From NCBI RefSeq assembly GCF_040712315.1, contig NC_134019.1, positions 32,613,373 to 32,677,372 of the forward strand: a DNA stretch of 64,000 bases. The letters are read 5' to 3'. Positions within the stretch are counted from its first letter, which is position 1; every line of letters starts with the position of its first letter. The translations under genes and the position numbers were made by a program. Below, piece by piece: positions 1 through 11,018 of this stretch. The DNA comes from Castanea sativa. Lineage: Eukaryota > Streptophyta > Magnoliopsida > Fagales > Fagaceae. The notes below the pieces were generated by a model, which saw only the letters and a program-made list of their open reading frames with translations, was not told the origin of the DNA and ran no database searches.

Positions 1-360
1 GACATTTAAACTGAAGTTCAAGCTAGAAAAAGGGAATACAAGGCCTTGTTTGGTTGTTGAGTGATAGGTAACTCATCACTCAAATCTCATCACTCATCAC
101 CCTATCACTCATTTTTCATCACTTAAAAATCTCCAAAACACTCCCACCCTTGCTTGGCAACTAAACCCACATCTGTTTTTTGCCTAAAAACTATTATAAA
201 AAAAAAAAAAAAAAACTCACATTTTTGTGGGACCCACAGGCTGACCACTATGCAGTGCACACAGAACAGTTACCCGGGGATTGAACCATTTTTATTTGCT
301 TTGCACTTTCCTCTCTCAACCACATTTCCCTTTCACACTTATGCTTTCAAAACCCAAACC

Positions 361-600
361 TGCTGACCACCATTGACCTCAACTCCTCCATCCTCGCCCA
401 ATTGCGCCGCCGCCATGGGGCCCATGTATGTCAACTTCCCCCTTCGTCGTCCCTGACAACAAACCCAAAAAGCGCCGCTACACCTCGAAGAGGACATTAC
501 ATCTCCGTCCTCCACAACACCTCTGCCCCTAAAACTGAGCCCAGACATCCACCATCCCTCCTCTGCTCCTAAGGGCTGATCGGCGGTGGGTAAATCCCAG
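361..600 (+). other. GC-rich segment in the left arm, possible captured 5' exon
   Basis: This stretch is visibly richer in G+C and CpG than the AT-rich DNA around it (run of 'gccgccgccatgg' near 405-418). One plus-strand frame is open for about 65 codons across it and ends at the TAA near 570, but it is not a protein I recognise and has no clear start. The composition resembles a plant 5' UTR plus first exon, so it could be another captured piece. It may equally be unremarkable. Confidence 0.2.
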
Positions 601-1346
601 TAAATCTCTGAAGGTAAGGGCACCACTGTATGTCAATTTTCTGCCATTTCATCAGCAATTTTAGAAAATAAATGTTATAAATTTCCCAAAATCTGCCATG
701 GTGTTGAATACATTTTTTACGGATTTATTGTTTCAAGATTGTTTATGTGTCTTTGAAGGGGTATATGCACTAGTGAACTCATTGGTAGAGGTAAACAAAT
801 TCTCTGTTTTGAATGAGAAACACACTATAAGAGAAACGCTAGATGGAACTTATGAGAAAACTGAAGGACATGCTCATGGTCTCAAGGGAAAGTGTAGATG
901 GAATTTTTGTTTTATAGTCTATGAATGGCATCTAGTTAGGGTCCATTGATGAATGTTGGATAGTTGATGTGTGTTAGAGTTTGGATGGGAAATTTCGAGG
1001 GTTTCGGTATTGATGATGGATTTCTAGTTGTACAGGATGAAGTTAGTTCCAATTGTGTTAGTATTAATCAATTTAAGCATTTTGCATTGTTGGTTCCCTC
1101 TTTTACTCTCTCTATCTAACAAGTAAATTAAAACAATATATAATTTGTCAATCATGCTATCTACCAATATCTAATTACTCAATCATGCAATCTAAGTATA
1201 TCATACTAGTGACATAATAATGAATTCTAATTTTACATATTTTAAACTGTCAATTCAACCTAGTAGAGCCTTTAGTTCTCCTAAGATCTCAGTTCATGGT
1301 ATTTAACTATTAATAACAACTAAGCTTTAGCAGAAGACAAATTTGG

Positions 1347-1612
1347 TTATACACTAGTGTCATCTCTTACTGCATAGAACTTGATGAAAATTTTCAGTAT
1401 GAATGATGATAGTAGAATTAGTACCATAAAAGAGGCAATTGTTGCAAATCCCAAAGTCTTGTAGAGACCAAAGTAAGTGTCACAAAGATAAGCTCCAACC
1501 AAGGGGGAAAAATTTGTTGTGCCATTGGAGATGTTAATAATATTTGCAGCTGTAATGCTTTTCATGTTGAAGACAGTAGTAAGATAGATCAAGAGGTTGG
1601 TCTTGTCATGGT
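1347..1612 (-). pseudogene. Exon fragment of an NPF (NRT1/PTR) transporter
   Basis: NPF proteins are 12-helix proton-coupled transporters of nitrate, peptides, hormones or glucosinolates. The minus-strand frame reads [18 protein letters not shown], then a stretch with [20 protein letters not shown] and [12 protein letters not shown]. This is the conserved helix 2-3 region of the NPF2-like clade, matching one internal exon. The rest of the gene (usual product about 550-600 aa) is absent on both sides, and after about 60 matching residues the frame runs into unrelated sequence and a stop. There is no stop inside the matched part. It lies within the Harbinger element on the same strand as the transposase, so I infer transposon capture. 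Family assignment is confident; function as a gene is very unlikely. Confidence 0.8.
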
Positions 1613-1938
1613 TTGAAAATGAAAATTTTCAATCTAATGCTTTAAAGATATGTTTTAGGAGTTCTAGACTCGTCATGGTTTGCCTTCTTCATCAATTGAC
1701 TTTGTGTATATCCTTATTAAGTGTATCTGTATCTAGTGTTCTTCCCTGGCTTTGTTTTCAATTTGTTTTAATTTTTCACCATTACAATTAAAATTTAACT
1801 TTACTGCTTTTCACTTCAATATCTTCCTCTGTATTTTCTTTCTTTAACACAAGCATTCACGTCCAACGTAGAGAGTAAACACAAAGCAAAGTAACTGATT
1901 GATAGTGAATATATATGTAAGGGTGGACATTTCAAACA

Positions 1939-2519
1939 ATGCCAAAGGCAAGTACAAGTAGCTATAACTCCAACTATAGGGGGCATGTGTGTGACATGGA
2001 TCAGTGCGTGTTGCGGACATCTTTGCAGCTCCATAATTTCAGTAGAAGGTTTTATTGCTGTAGACATTGGAAGCCTATAAGTATCAATTGCGCTTACTAT
2101 CATCATCCCCTCATGGTTAATGTTGCTATGCTCTTCAACACATGTACTCACTAGCTTTGTTTAACATGTAGGGCAGCGACGAACATTGTAAGCCCTTTAA
2201 GTGGTTGGGTGGCATGCCATGTAGGCATGGTGCTGAAACATCATCGACTGTCATTGCAAAATTTACTAGACTTGAGGCCAAGGCAGCTATGGCAAAAAAC
2301 AATAAGATGAAAACCCGTGCAATGGTAGCAAACACACTCCACAGGGAAAGAGTAGCAAGGCATTGTGCTAAAAAAGTAAGGGTTGCACAACGTGTGGCTA
2401 ATACTCGAGCACATAAATACAAGAATGCTTTACTTATCTCATGGTTGGCATTTGTGGTATTGTTTATATTTTCACTTATGTCTATGGAGGTTGGATTACG
2501 ACAAATGTGTCTGCCATGA
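1939..2519 (+). CDS. Small GRF-type zinc-finger protein with coiled coil and C-terminal membrane segment (two exons)
   Basis: Exon 1 (1939-2115) encodes 59 residues with a GRF-type finger: a Cys near the start, TS, then N-x-S-RRFYCC and a final Cys in CAYY. Exon 2 (2172-2519) is in the same phase, continues with FKWLGG, then a Lys/Arg/Ala-rich helical stretch (likely coiled coil), then a hydrophobic segment (WLAFVVLFIFSL). Finger, coiled coil and C-terminal TM is the layout of many small plant zf-GRF proteins. The predicted product is about 174 aa. The 56-bp GT-AG intron is short for a plant but joins the frames exactly. Oddities: the second finger Cys appears replaced by Met and the G of GRF by Ser, so metal binding may be lost. 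It lies inside the Harbinger element, antisense to the transposase. GRF fingers bind nucleic acid in some proteins; the role here is unknown. Confidence 0.55.
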
Positions 2520-2805
2520 TTCTGAATTTGGATTAGTGGTTTGCATAATGAAATTTTATTATTTGGTTGGACATGGAAATGTATTATAGGTTTTGGGAGT
2601 GCCTTGTAGTGTAGGTGTTAGACCTGGCAATGTATGTATTGAAGGACAAACTTATTGTAACCTTATATATAATATTGCTGTTTTGTAATGGCATCATTCT
2701 TATTGTTTTTCATTCCTATTGTTTATAATTCAGTTGTGTTGTTAGAATAATGTGTTATTAGGATAATTTGATTGTTATTTGAATTTGAATGTTATTTGAA
2801 TTAAG

Positions 2806-3005
2806 TTGTTGTTGGGATAGAGTCTACCTAGTGGTAGAACTCTAGCTGATAGGATTAGGAGTTATCTCGTTTAATTTGAATTCCAGTTCAATGTATTTAA
2901 GCATCGATATGAATAATATGAGGCAAGCAGAATTTAATCCCAAATATCCTTCTTTCCCTTTTCTAGGAGGGTAGTCGCCTCGAATACGACTAAGTTATCT
3001 AACAA
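2806..3005 (+). repeat. Probable small copia-type solo LTR
   Basis: The segment ends in 'ttatctaaca' and contains a block typical of copia LTR 3' ends (a pyrimidine run, 'ctaggagggtag', then 'cgcctcgaatacgact'), with an upstream 'tatttaag' TATA-like motif. I could not find a clean 5-bp target duplication, so the left boundary is approximate and could be 60-70 bp further left. No internal coding sequence adjoins it, hence solo LTR. Confidence 0.4.
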
Positions 3006-3444
3006 ATTGTAGTTCACTACACATAGTTTATAAAATCACGCTATATCATTACAAAATCACTCATCATCACCAATGTAAAAATTAGGCAAAATGTGGACTT
3101 AACACAAACTTCAAATACCATTAACCCTACAATAACAGTGCATAATACAATGGTACAAATACTAAATACCAAACTTATGCACATCATACATTTTTGGTTC
3201 CAAAATAGCGCAATACCCTTATAAAAAAAATACATAACACCTGCTGAACATGCACCTAGTAAATGCTAATCACCAGGCCTATGCTACTGAGTCTATAAAT
3301 ATCAAAATGTAAGCATTCACAATACAATTCAGGGGGTCATCAATGCCGACGGCTGACATAATCAGCCCACATAGCATTGGTGATGGCATCCCTAAAGTGG
3401 GCCATACATCTCTTTGATGCATCCGACATCTCCACTACATGCCT

Positions 3445-4846
3445 CTAGTTTATGGTGCTGGTGGAAGCTTCATTGTTGCCACTACTAGGCGGAACAACAG
3501 GATTTCCTTCATATTCAACACTGTCCCATGTGTTAAACAATTCATCACTCCGGTTATGAATGTGTATAAAATTGTGTAGACAACAACATGCAGTAATCAC
3601 ATAGCGCTGTCTATTGCGCTTGGAATTTGGCATTAAATTGAGGATGAGAAAACGAGCTTTTAGCACCCCAAACGATCATTCAATAACCATCCGCAAGGAA
3701 GATTGTTGATAGTTGTACAAATCTTTCTTGGTTGTTGGATCCTGTTACTAAAATGGAATTCCTGGGCATGATACCTAGTTGACTTATGAGGTGGAAGGAA
3801 ACTTGTGCCAATAGGCAGGCCTGAGTCCACCAAATAGTATGACCTTATATGCTTATGAAGCTATTCAGAATTGGCTACAATAACCATAATAAAAACATGT
3901 AAAAATTGATAGCCTTTGAGATTAATTGTAGTATCCATTGGTGGCCATGGGAATCAATGCTTCGAGTCACTAATCGCTTCCTCTAACACCCGTGAGTCAT
4001 TAGCACTGCCTTCGCACCCCGCATGAACACAAATAAACTGCATGTCCATGTTGCACACACACAAAACATTTGTGGTTACGGTAGCCTTCCAACTCTTGTA
4101 CGCTTGAGTTGCATGTTTAGGAGACTGAACACTCACATGGGTGTCATCCATTGCCCCAACACAGTTATGCACATGACTAAGTATTGATGATGTATATACC
4201 TAGTTAAACAGAATATGTTTACAATATAATTAAGTGATGTATATTACCTCGAACCATGGCCAGTACTTGTTCACCTAAAGATGTTCAAGGAGGCAAAGTA
4301 CATCTGGATCTGGCTTAATCAGATGTCTCGCATACGAGTGTAAAGCCCGCAACACCTTGCGGAAGTGGCGGGACACCGTCTTAGTTGAGTGCTGGAACCT
4401 GTCTACAATACACCTCATTCGGACATTGTGGCCATGTATAACAAAATGGCGATCACTTGCGTGACATCCACATCACCCTGCCCTTCCATCAAGTATCCAT
4501 GACCGAGCAACTCATCCACTAAATGTAACAAATATGGGCGTGTCATGTGAAACACCTTAAAGCACTTATTAGGATAACTGTCAAGTTCATCCATGTATCC
4601 TTGCCCTATGAGGATACTATCATGCATGAGCTGTTTATCATAATGTCGCTGCATATAGACGAACATCTCACCTACCAAAGGATTCACAAAGTCAAACTCT
4701 GCTTCATCTTCACTATCGCACTTTGAACCTCACCAATCATCATCATCAGTATCATGACTAGCGTCATCATAATTAACGTTGTTGAAGTATGATTCGTCAA
4801 AATCATAAGCTAGGAATGCATCTAACCATTCACTCCTTGATGCCAT
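3445..4846 (-). pseudogene. PIF/Harbinger DDE transposase (DDE_Tnp_4), inactivated
   Basis: This is the nuclease that excises and integrates Harbinger elements. Reading 4846 to 3445: an acidic N-terminus; the RFQHST-x-TVSRHFRKVL helix region with WPWF; NCVGAMDDTHV with the first catalytic Asp and ANDSRVL (about 3954-4172); SYYLVDSGLP and FLPPHKS (about 3770-3860); NYQQSSLRMVIE with the third catalytic acid (about 3680-3710); then FGVLKARF and ACCCLHNFIH. Introns probably lie at about 4175-4245 and 3860-3955. In-frame stops are at 4730-4732, 4275-4277 and 3676-3678 (the last directly after the catalytic Glu), with frameshifts near 4433 and 3725. The frame is about 400 codons, normal for the family. 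It is dead as written; the family call is certain. Confidence 0.85.
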
Positions 4847-5330
4847 TGTCACCTACACACCACAACATACTATTAACCTATATGATGTATACAATAAACC
4901 AATGTGAATAACAAGCACTCAACAATAAACCAAGGCGAATACGAGAAATTATCATAAATATTCTGAATAATAACTTAAAATTTTTCAACATAGCATCCCA
5001 TCAAGTCTAGAAATAAAAAAGGCAACCTGATAAACATCCATAGTAGAGAAAATAAAAACCAACAATACAACGGTTTTTGTGATAAAAGGTACAAGTACTA
5101 CAATAACCATAACATAATAAAATATGATCCATGTCTCAATCCTCCGGGTTAACAATATTGTCCATCCATGCCCGCCTCTTATGCTCCAGCATGCCCATGA
5201 ACACCACCCTATTCTCCTTCACATAGAGAGCCTTTGAGATCTTCAAATATGCCTTGTTTCCTAAATCCTCATACTAATTAAGCATGTTAATAGTTTTCTC
5301 AAGAGAACATGGATCACCTCCAGTTGCTAA

Positions 5331-6922
5331 TTAGACAAATTTCTTAGAAGTGCCACTTGACTTGCCCCTCTTACCGCTAAATCTCTCTCTCGTCATTGCG
5401 GTGTACTCCTTTAGGGCCACAATCATCTCACTTACTTTATCGACTTGTTTCGCCACTTTCTTACCCTTCGCACTTGCTTTTTGCATGGGACGATTGCCTG
5501 CAGCTTGGGTTTGGTCAACAACATCAATCTCCTCTGTAGTCCGAGGAATACTATCCAAGTTGAGGGTGTAACAGTCATCATCAAGATGGATAGGAGTAGC
5601 ATTAGCGGCAAGCTCCTCCACTAGTGCACGCTTTTCATCACTGTTTAGTGCAGATGTGTTTAATGAAATATGAAGGTGCCTATTTGCAGAACTAGGGGCA
5701 AACAATTGCTTCAGCTTATTATAGTCAGGGCATCCATTCTTTCGCAAGTTATTTGCGTCCCGATCAGCCTACAACAGCACAAGCATAGGAACAGTTGTTA
5801 AGCAGAAAAGTAATCACAACAATGCAAATGCATACCATACTCACATGAAACTTGAAATGCATAAAGTACCATACTGTCACCACATGCACCCAAACCTCGT
5901 CAGTGCATGTAACAATTTGGGTGGCCTTATCCCACGCCAACCCCATACGATTCATCAATTAACTCCACTTGCGTTGTTTACCCTGAAGCCTATTATGCTT
6001 TTGGAAAACTTTCTTAGCGATAAAATTTTTACCAGTCCTTTTATTAAGTTCTTGTGTCATTGTTTCCCACATAGGGCCCCTTAAAAACACCATTCTCTAT
6101 TTTACCCTTTATTTGTTCCTCCACCATAATCTCTATAAATATGTGTTCTATGGAGAGGCCACATTTTGTCATCCGCATCTTGGGATTTTGTCATCCGCAT
6201 CTTGGGATTCATGTACCATCTAATTCAAATATCTCACATGGTAAGATGAACACATTTTGTATTGACAGGTAAATAAATGAACAGGGAATAATAATGTGTT
6301 ACTGTGACCAAGTGTGTTGCGTAATGAGAAAGTGCACAAGTAACTAGACATAAACAAGCGGTACATGTAAATAATGATAACACCATACTGACATATATTC
6401 TAGTTTATAGCTAAACATGTACATTGTGACCATGTAACATACAAAAAGACAAAAGACCGAAGCATTGTTTTACTACAAAAGTGGTCACTAATAGCCATAG
6501 GATAGTGCATGTGAAAGTGTACGCTAACAACACCATAGTAGTCTACAAACCATAGTGGAAACAAAATAAGTTAGCAGAAACAAAATGGTTAGCTATGCAC
6601 TACAATGCTTCAGCTATTCAATCGCCTCTTACTTAGAGGAACCAGCCCCCTCATCCGGAGCCACCACTGGCCACCCACACCTTGGCCCATAACGAACTTC
6701 GTTGGCCCTACAATACTCCCTCCGAAGTACAGTGAACCAACGCACAATCTGCCTCTTGCGGAAATCCTTCCCAGTCCGAGTGTTGAGAGTGTTTGTGATC
6801 ACATCCCACGATGGCTCAATAGGAAGCCCTGCTACAAAATTACCCAGCAGGAATTGGCCAAAGACAATGTCACATAATTCATCGACACAGTCATCATCCC
6901 ACCTCCTCAAATCCCCAGCCAT
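5331..6922 (-). pseudogene. Harbinger ORF1-type protein with two Myb/SANT-like domains
   Basis: Harbinger elements need a Myb-like partner that binds the TIRs and brings the transposase to the nucleus. The first Myb_DNA-bind_3 type domain is at 6922-6629 (starts MAGDLRRWDDD; contains TGKDFRKRQIVRWF). The second is at about 6093-5881 (WETMTQELNKRTGKNF, KHNRL, then GLAWD and DEVWVHV). A 112-bp GT-AG intron (5769-5880) joins in phase to exon 5768-5331, which encodes a GCPDYNKLKQLF block and a Lys-rich tail. A TAA at 5959-5961 interrupts the second domain, and the join between the two domains (6094-6628) is unclear because the first domain's frame ends at a stop near 6626. Architecture matches L10-interacting MYB-domain-like proteins. 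It lies upstream of the transposase on the same strand. Confidence 0.7.
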
Positions 6923-8641
6923 CTAACAACAACCTCTGATCATGTAACAATCACATATAAACAATAAACATTTCCATGTATTCAATCAAAGTCAGACAAG
7001 AGTGTTTAGGGGTCTTATCTTAAGGTGCAATAGTGCAACTTTATCCTCCCTTAAAAAACCACCATATTATTTATGGATACAGTGTACATTGTTACATACT
7101 CTATTGATCTATTGAAGAGACAGAATTGATGTATAATCTGTCACTAGCTACGTCTTATCAGTTAAACTAAGTAGTAACTAAAGTAACAATCATAATAAAA
7201 AACAAGATAGAGCAACTAAGGCACATCCATCTTTGATTCTAATTTTTTTTTTTAAAGGTACATCCATCTTCCATTATAAGAATATTACATGAACCATGTC
7301 AAAAAATAGTATAATTGTTAAGCAAATAAGCAGGTGAACCCACAACACGGATTAAGCAAAGAAAAAAGAAATTAGAAACAGAGGCATACCACCTTAACTC
7401 CAACCACCTTTCTTAACTTGATATCTTTCATCAAGAAAAGGGTGAGCCACATTGGAAGTAAAGACTAAAACCGTTCATCAACATGGGAAAAAAAAGCATA
7501 AATGCATTTCAAAATACCAAATTAATATGAAGTACATTCGTTCAAGTAATTACTGAATTTTATCTTATATTAGCTACAACATGACTAATTCCCAAGGTGT
7601 TACTTGTTATTGACTTTTTTAATAAATAAACTAGTGATTAGTAATTGTAAGAGTAAATTCTTGTATGGAAGCAAAAGGGATAATGGGAAATGAACCATGG
7701 TTTGTTGGTGTAATTCGTAAATCATGAGAGGGTGATTAGTTTTCTTAAAAAATGATGATTAAAAAACTAAATCTAAACCTCAAGGAATCTGTCCACACAC
7801 CCTTAAAACTTAGAGGCGATGTATGACGGTGTTTTGGTAGAGTTTCGGTACAGAAAGCCTAATATTTTTTTTCCCAAGCCAACAGCAGAGCAAAGTAGAC
7901 ATTGTTCATAATACCATGGTTCTAACAAATGAACAAGACAAGAAACTTCTAAAATAAATAAATAAATAAAAAAAGAGGCATAAACATGAGTAGCTATACT
8001 TGAGTAGAGAGTAAAAAAAGAGGCATAAACAAGCATTCACAACCAACGTCTCAGTAAACACAAAGAAAAAATGGAGGAACATGGAAAAAAAAAACAAGAC
8101 AGAATCCAGCAGTTTTGGGCATGTAAACAGATGGAGGGGGAGCGTTTGGGTCTCACCAGAAAATGGAATTGGTGAACAAAGCTTCATTGGAGCTAGCCCT
8201 TGTGCTGATCGGCGGAACTAGAGCTTAGATTTTCGGATGGATTGACAGTGATGATTTTCGATTGTGCTTGTGCTATGGGTTTGGGACAAGGGAAAGGGAA
8301 AGTGATGAAGAAGAGTAGTCTGGGTGGTTGGGAAAGTAATGAGGTAAAAATATCTGTTGGATCAAAAGCTTGCAGTGATGGGAGACACTGCTGTGGGACC
8401 CATGTGTGTTGAAAATTTACAAAACTGCCACTGGTAACTCAAAACTCTTAACTTGAAAACAGTTTCACCGTGTTTCCAAAATTGCTCATCCATCACTCAA
8501 AATTGTGAGATATCATCACTGAGTTAATGGTTTGGAAATTCATCCAAACAAGCATGCTACTCGTGGGCCCCACCGATTTTGGGTTATGAGTTAACAAAAC
8601 TAGGATTTGTTAACTCAGTTCAGGGAAATCCAAACAAGTTC
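6923..8641. other. Right non-coding arm of the Harbinger element
   Basis: No gene is recognisable. A segment at about 8028-8065 repeats one at about 1850-1885 in the left arm ('acaagcattcac' followed by 'agtaaacacaaag'), and 'gctgatcggcgg' occurs in both arms (near 575 and 8204). The last 200 bp are rich in 'atcactca'-like subterminal motifs shared with the left arm, which could be binding sites for the Myb-like ORF1 protein. Confidence 0.5.
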
Positions 8642-8644
8642 CAA

Positions 8645-9719
8645 ATCCTCTGTACCATTGCTTGTGCTCCACTTTATGTTCCACCAATTACAACTTGCCA
8701 TGTATTTATTTTTTTCCTGTTTTAAAATTTAATTATTTTATAAGGAAAGTTAAATAAATATATAACAAATTGTGATTGGTGGAAAATAAAGTAGAATACA
8801 AATAATGGTACAAAGATTTGTATTCAAAAAAAGGTGCCAACATTTGAAATTCTAGAGTCTTTTGGGACAAAGTTCTCAACAATGCTTAATCGTCTATGAC
8901 AAGTGTCAGTCAACACTTTGATTGTTTGACCATTTGGTCCAATTTCGAAATTTAACTTCCAACTTAGTTAATGGTAACAGATAGTTTAAATTCTAACTTA
9001 CAAAAACACATATTAAACGTTACACTTAGTTAATGTTCTTTGATATTTTAATTAGATGGTTTGATCGTTACATTTAACATCGTTTTGATCATTGTTAACT
9101 CTAAAATATTTTGGGATTGATTTCATGTTCACCTATTTATTCAAATAGCTTTTTACGATTTTGCCCTTGGTGGATTCCCTGTTGCAAAATAGGATGTTTA
9201 TTCAGAATTGTGATCACGTCATTGTTTTAAAAGATAATTAATGCATAATAAACTTTGGGGTCTAAACGGATTTCTCACTATGAATGAATGAAATGAGGAG
9301 GGAAAGGGCCATTTAATGGCTTCTTGGACGTTCAAATATTGGTGGTCAGACATTCACATGTGTTTTCGGCTAACATTTCATATTTGCATGGCTAGTCAAA
9401 GTTTGCTTTTTCGGAATTTCCTTCAAAAATTTTTGTGCCCAGGTATACAATATATATGTAGCATTAGCAAACTTCACATTTTTAATATATGATGGAGCGA
9501 TGGCCACTCAAATTCAATTTCTAGTTGATGATGCATAAAAAATCATTAGTGAGCCGACGGTTCAAATGGAGAGCTCTTGAAGACCTACAAGAATGAACAT
9601 ACTCTCAGAGAATGTCAGTGTGGGGTCGGTCTACTAGCCGACGACCCTCTGATGATTAAGTCAGTATCTCACAAGATCTCTCAGAACTCTCAAAGCATAA
9701 GAGAATTATAATTGTATTT
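8645..9719. other. Non-coding spacer, nothing recognised
   Basis: AT-rich, no convincing ORF. The last 250 bp and the DNA right of the copia element (from 15845) become contiguous if the copia element is removed, and look like older repeat sequence, but I could not find its ends. Confidence 0.5.
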
Positions 9720-9724
9720 TTCAC

Positions 9725-9877
9725 TATTAAAATTATTGAATGAATGTATTATATTTCTCAGATAATAAAATATACATGAGTATCTTTATATAGGACGCAG
9801 AGTGTGTAGTACAAGTATGAGTGCTATACAAGCAAACAAGGTGGGCCTAAAGCCTACAACCCTATCACACATTAACA
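9725..9877 (-). repeat. 3' LTR of the copia element
   Basis: 153 bp, matching 15686-15839 over its length including the 'caaggtgggcctaaagcc' block. It directly follows the pol stop region and the polypurine tract at 9878-9890. Confidence 0.9.
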
Positions 9878-10026
9878 GCCCCCTCAAACTCAAGGTGGGA
9901 GTGAAACTAACTTGAGGTTATCAACCAAAGCACAAAGGCATCCCTTAGGATGTGACTTGGTGAAGATATCTGCAGTTTGATCTTTAGATGAGACTGAGAA
10001 CAACTTAGTAACACCATGGACAAGTT

Positions 10027-11018
10027 GATAACGGATAAAATGACAATCGATCTCGATTTTTTTAGTCCGTTCATGGAAGACATCAGTGTGAGTAATATGA
10101 ATGACACTCTGGTCGTCACAATTAAGAAGAGGAGCAGAGGATGTGGATACACCTAAGTCCTTAAGAAGCCATCGTATCCAAAGGAGCTCAAATGTGGTAT
10201 CAACAAAGACACAATATTCTGTTTCAATATTGGAGCGGGCTACAAGGCTTTGTTTTTCATTTCGCCAAAAAATCAGAGAAGAACCAAGAAGAAAGCAATA
10301 ACTAGTGGTGGACTTGCGATCAGTGAGATCTTCTGCCCAATCAGCATTAGAGAATGCAAGGAGAACAAGAGGAGACTGAGTAGAGTAGAAAAGACCATGG
10401 AAAAGAGTGTCATTCAGGTATCGAAGAATGCACAGAATAGCAGCATAGTGAGTTGATCGTGGAGTAGACAAATAGGCTCACCTGGTGAACAACATCGAAA
10501 ATGTCTGGATGAGTGACAGTGAGATAACGGATAAAATGACAATTGATCTCAATTTGTTTAGTTCGTTCATGGAAGACATCATTGTGAGCAATATGAATGA
10601 CACTTTGGTTGTCGCAATTAAGAGGAGAAGCAGAGGATGTGGACACACCTAAGTCCTTAAGAAACCATCGTATTCAAAGGAGCTCAAATGTGGTATCAAC
10701 AAAGGCACGATCTTCTACTTCAGTATTGGAGCGAGCCACAAAGGTTTGTTTCTTATTTCGCCAAAAAATAAGAGAAGAACCAAGAAGAAAGCAATAACTA
10801 GTGGTGGACTTGCGATCAATGGGATCTCCTACCCAATCAGCATTAGAGAATGCATGGAGAACAAGAGGAGACTAAACAAAGTAAAAAAGACCATGGAAGA
10901 GAGTGTCCTTCAGGTATCGAAGAATGCACAGAATAGTAGCATAGTGAGTTAATCGTGGAGTAGACAAATAGGCCCATCTGGTGAACAACATCGAAAATGT
11001 TTGGACGAGTGACAGTGA
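10027..11018 (-). repeat. Tandem duplication of 496 bp inside copia pol
   Basis: 10027-10522 is repeated directly as 10523-11018. Both begin 'gataacggataaaatgacaa' and share the RNase H coding block. The copies differ by scattered substitutions, so the duplication is not very recent. It duplicates the RNase H C-terminal half and the end of the RT connection. Confidence 0.85.

Larger units (their letters stand above)
42..8641 (-). mobile_element. Degenerate PIF/Harbinger DNA transposon carrying captured gene pieces
   Basis: The ends are imperfect 12-bp terminal inverted repeats: GGCCTTGTTTGG at 42-53 and, on the other strand, GAACTTGTTTGG at 8630-8641 (10/12 match). They are flanked by the 3-bp duplication CAA at 39-41 and 8642-8644, as expected for PIF/Harbinger. 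Both arms carry related subterminal motifs built on 'atcactca'. Inside on the minus strand are the two genes typical of the superfamily: a DDE transposase (3445-4846) and a Myb/SANT-like ORF1 (5331-6922), both broken. The left third also holds an NPF exon fragment and a GRF zinc-finger gene, which are not Harbinger genes, and probably a small solo LTR. At 8.6 kb it is larger than a typical autonomous element. The arms contain no other recognisable gene. Confidence 0.8.

Noticed and set aside
2205..2422. Minus-strand ORF opposite the GRF gene
   Set aside because: The plus strand has a recognisable finger and a matching intron; the minus frame has none.
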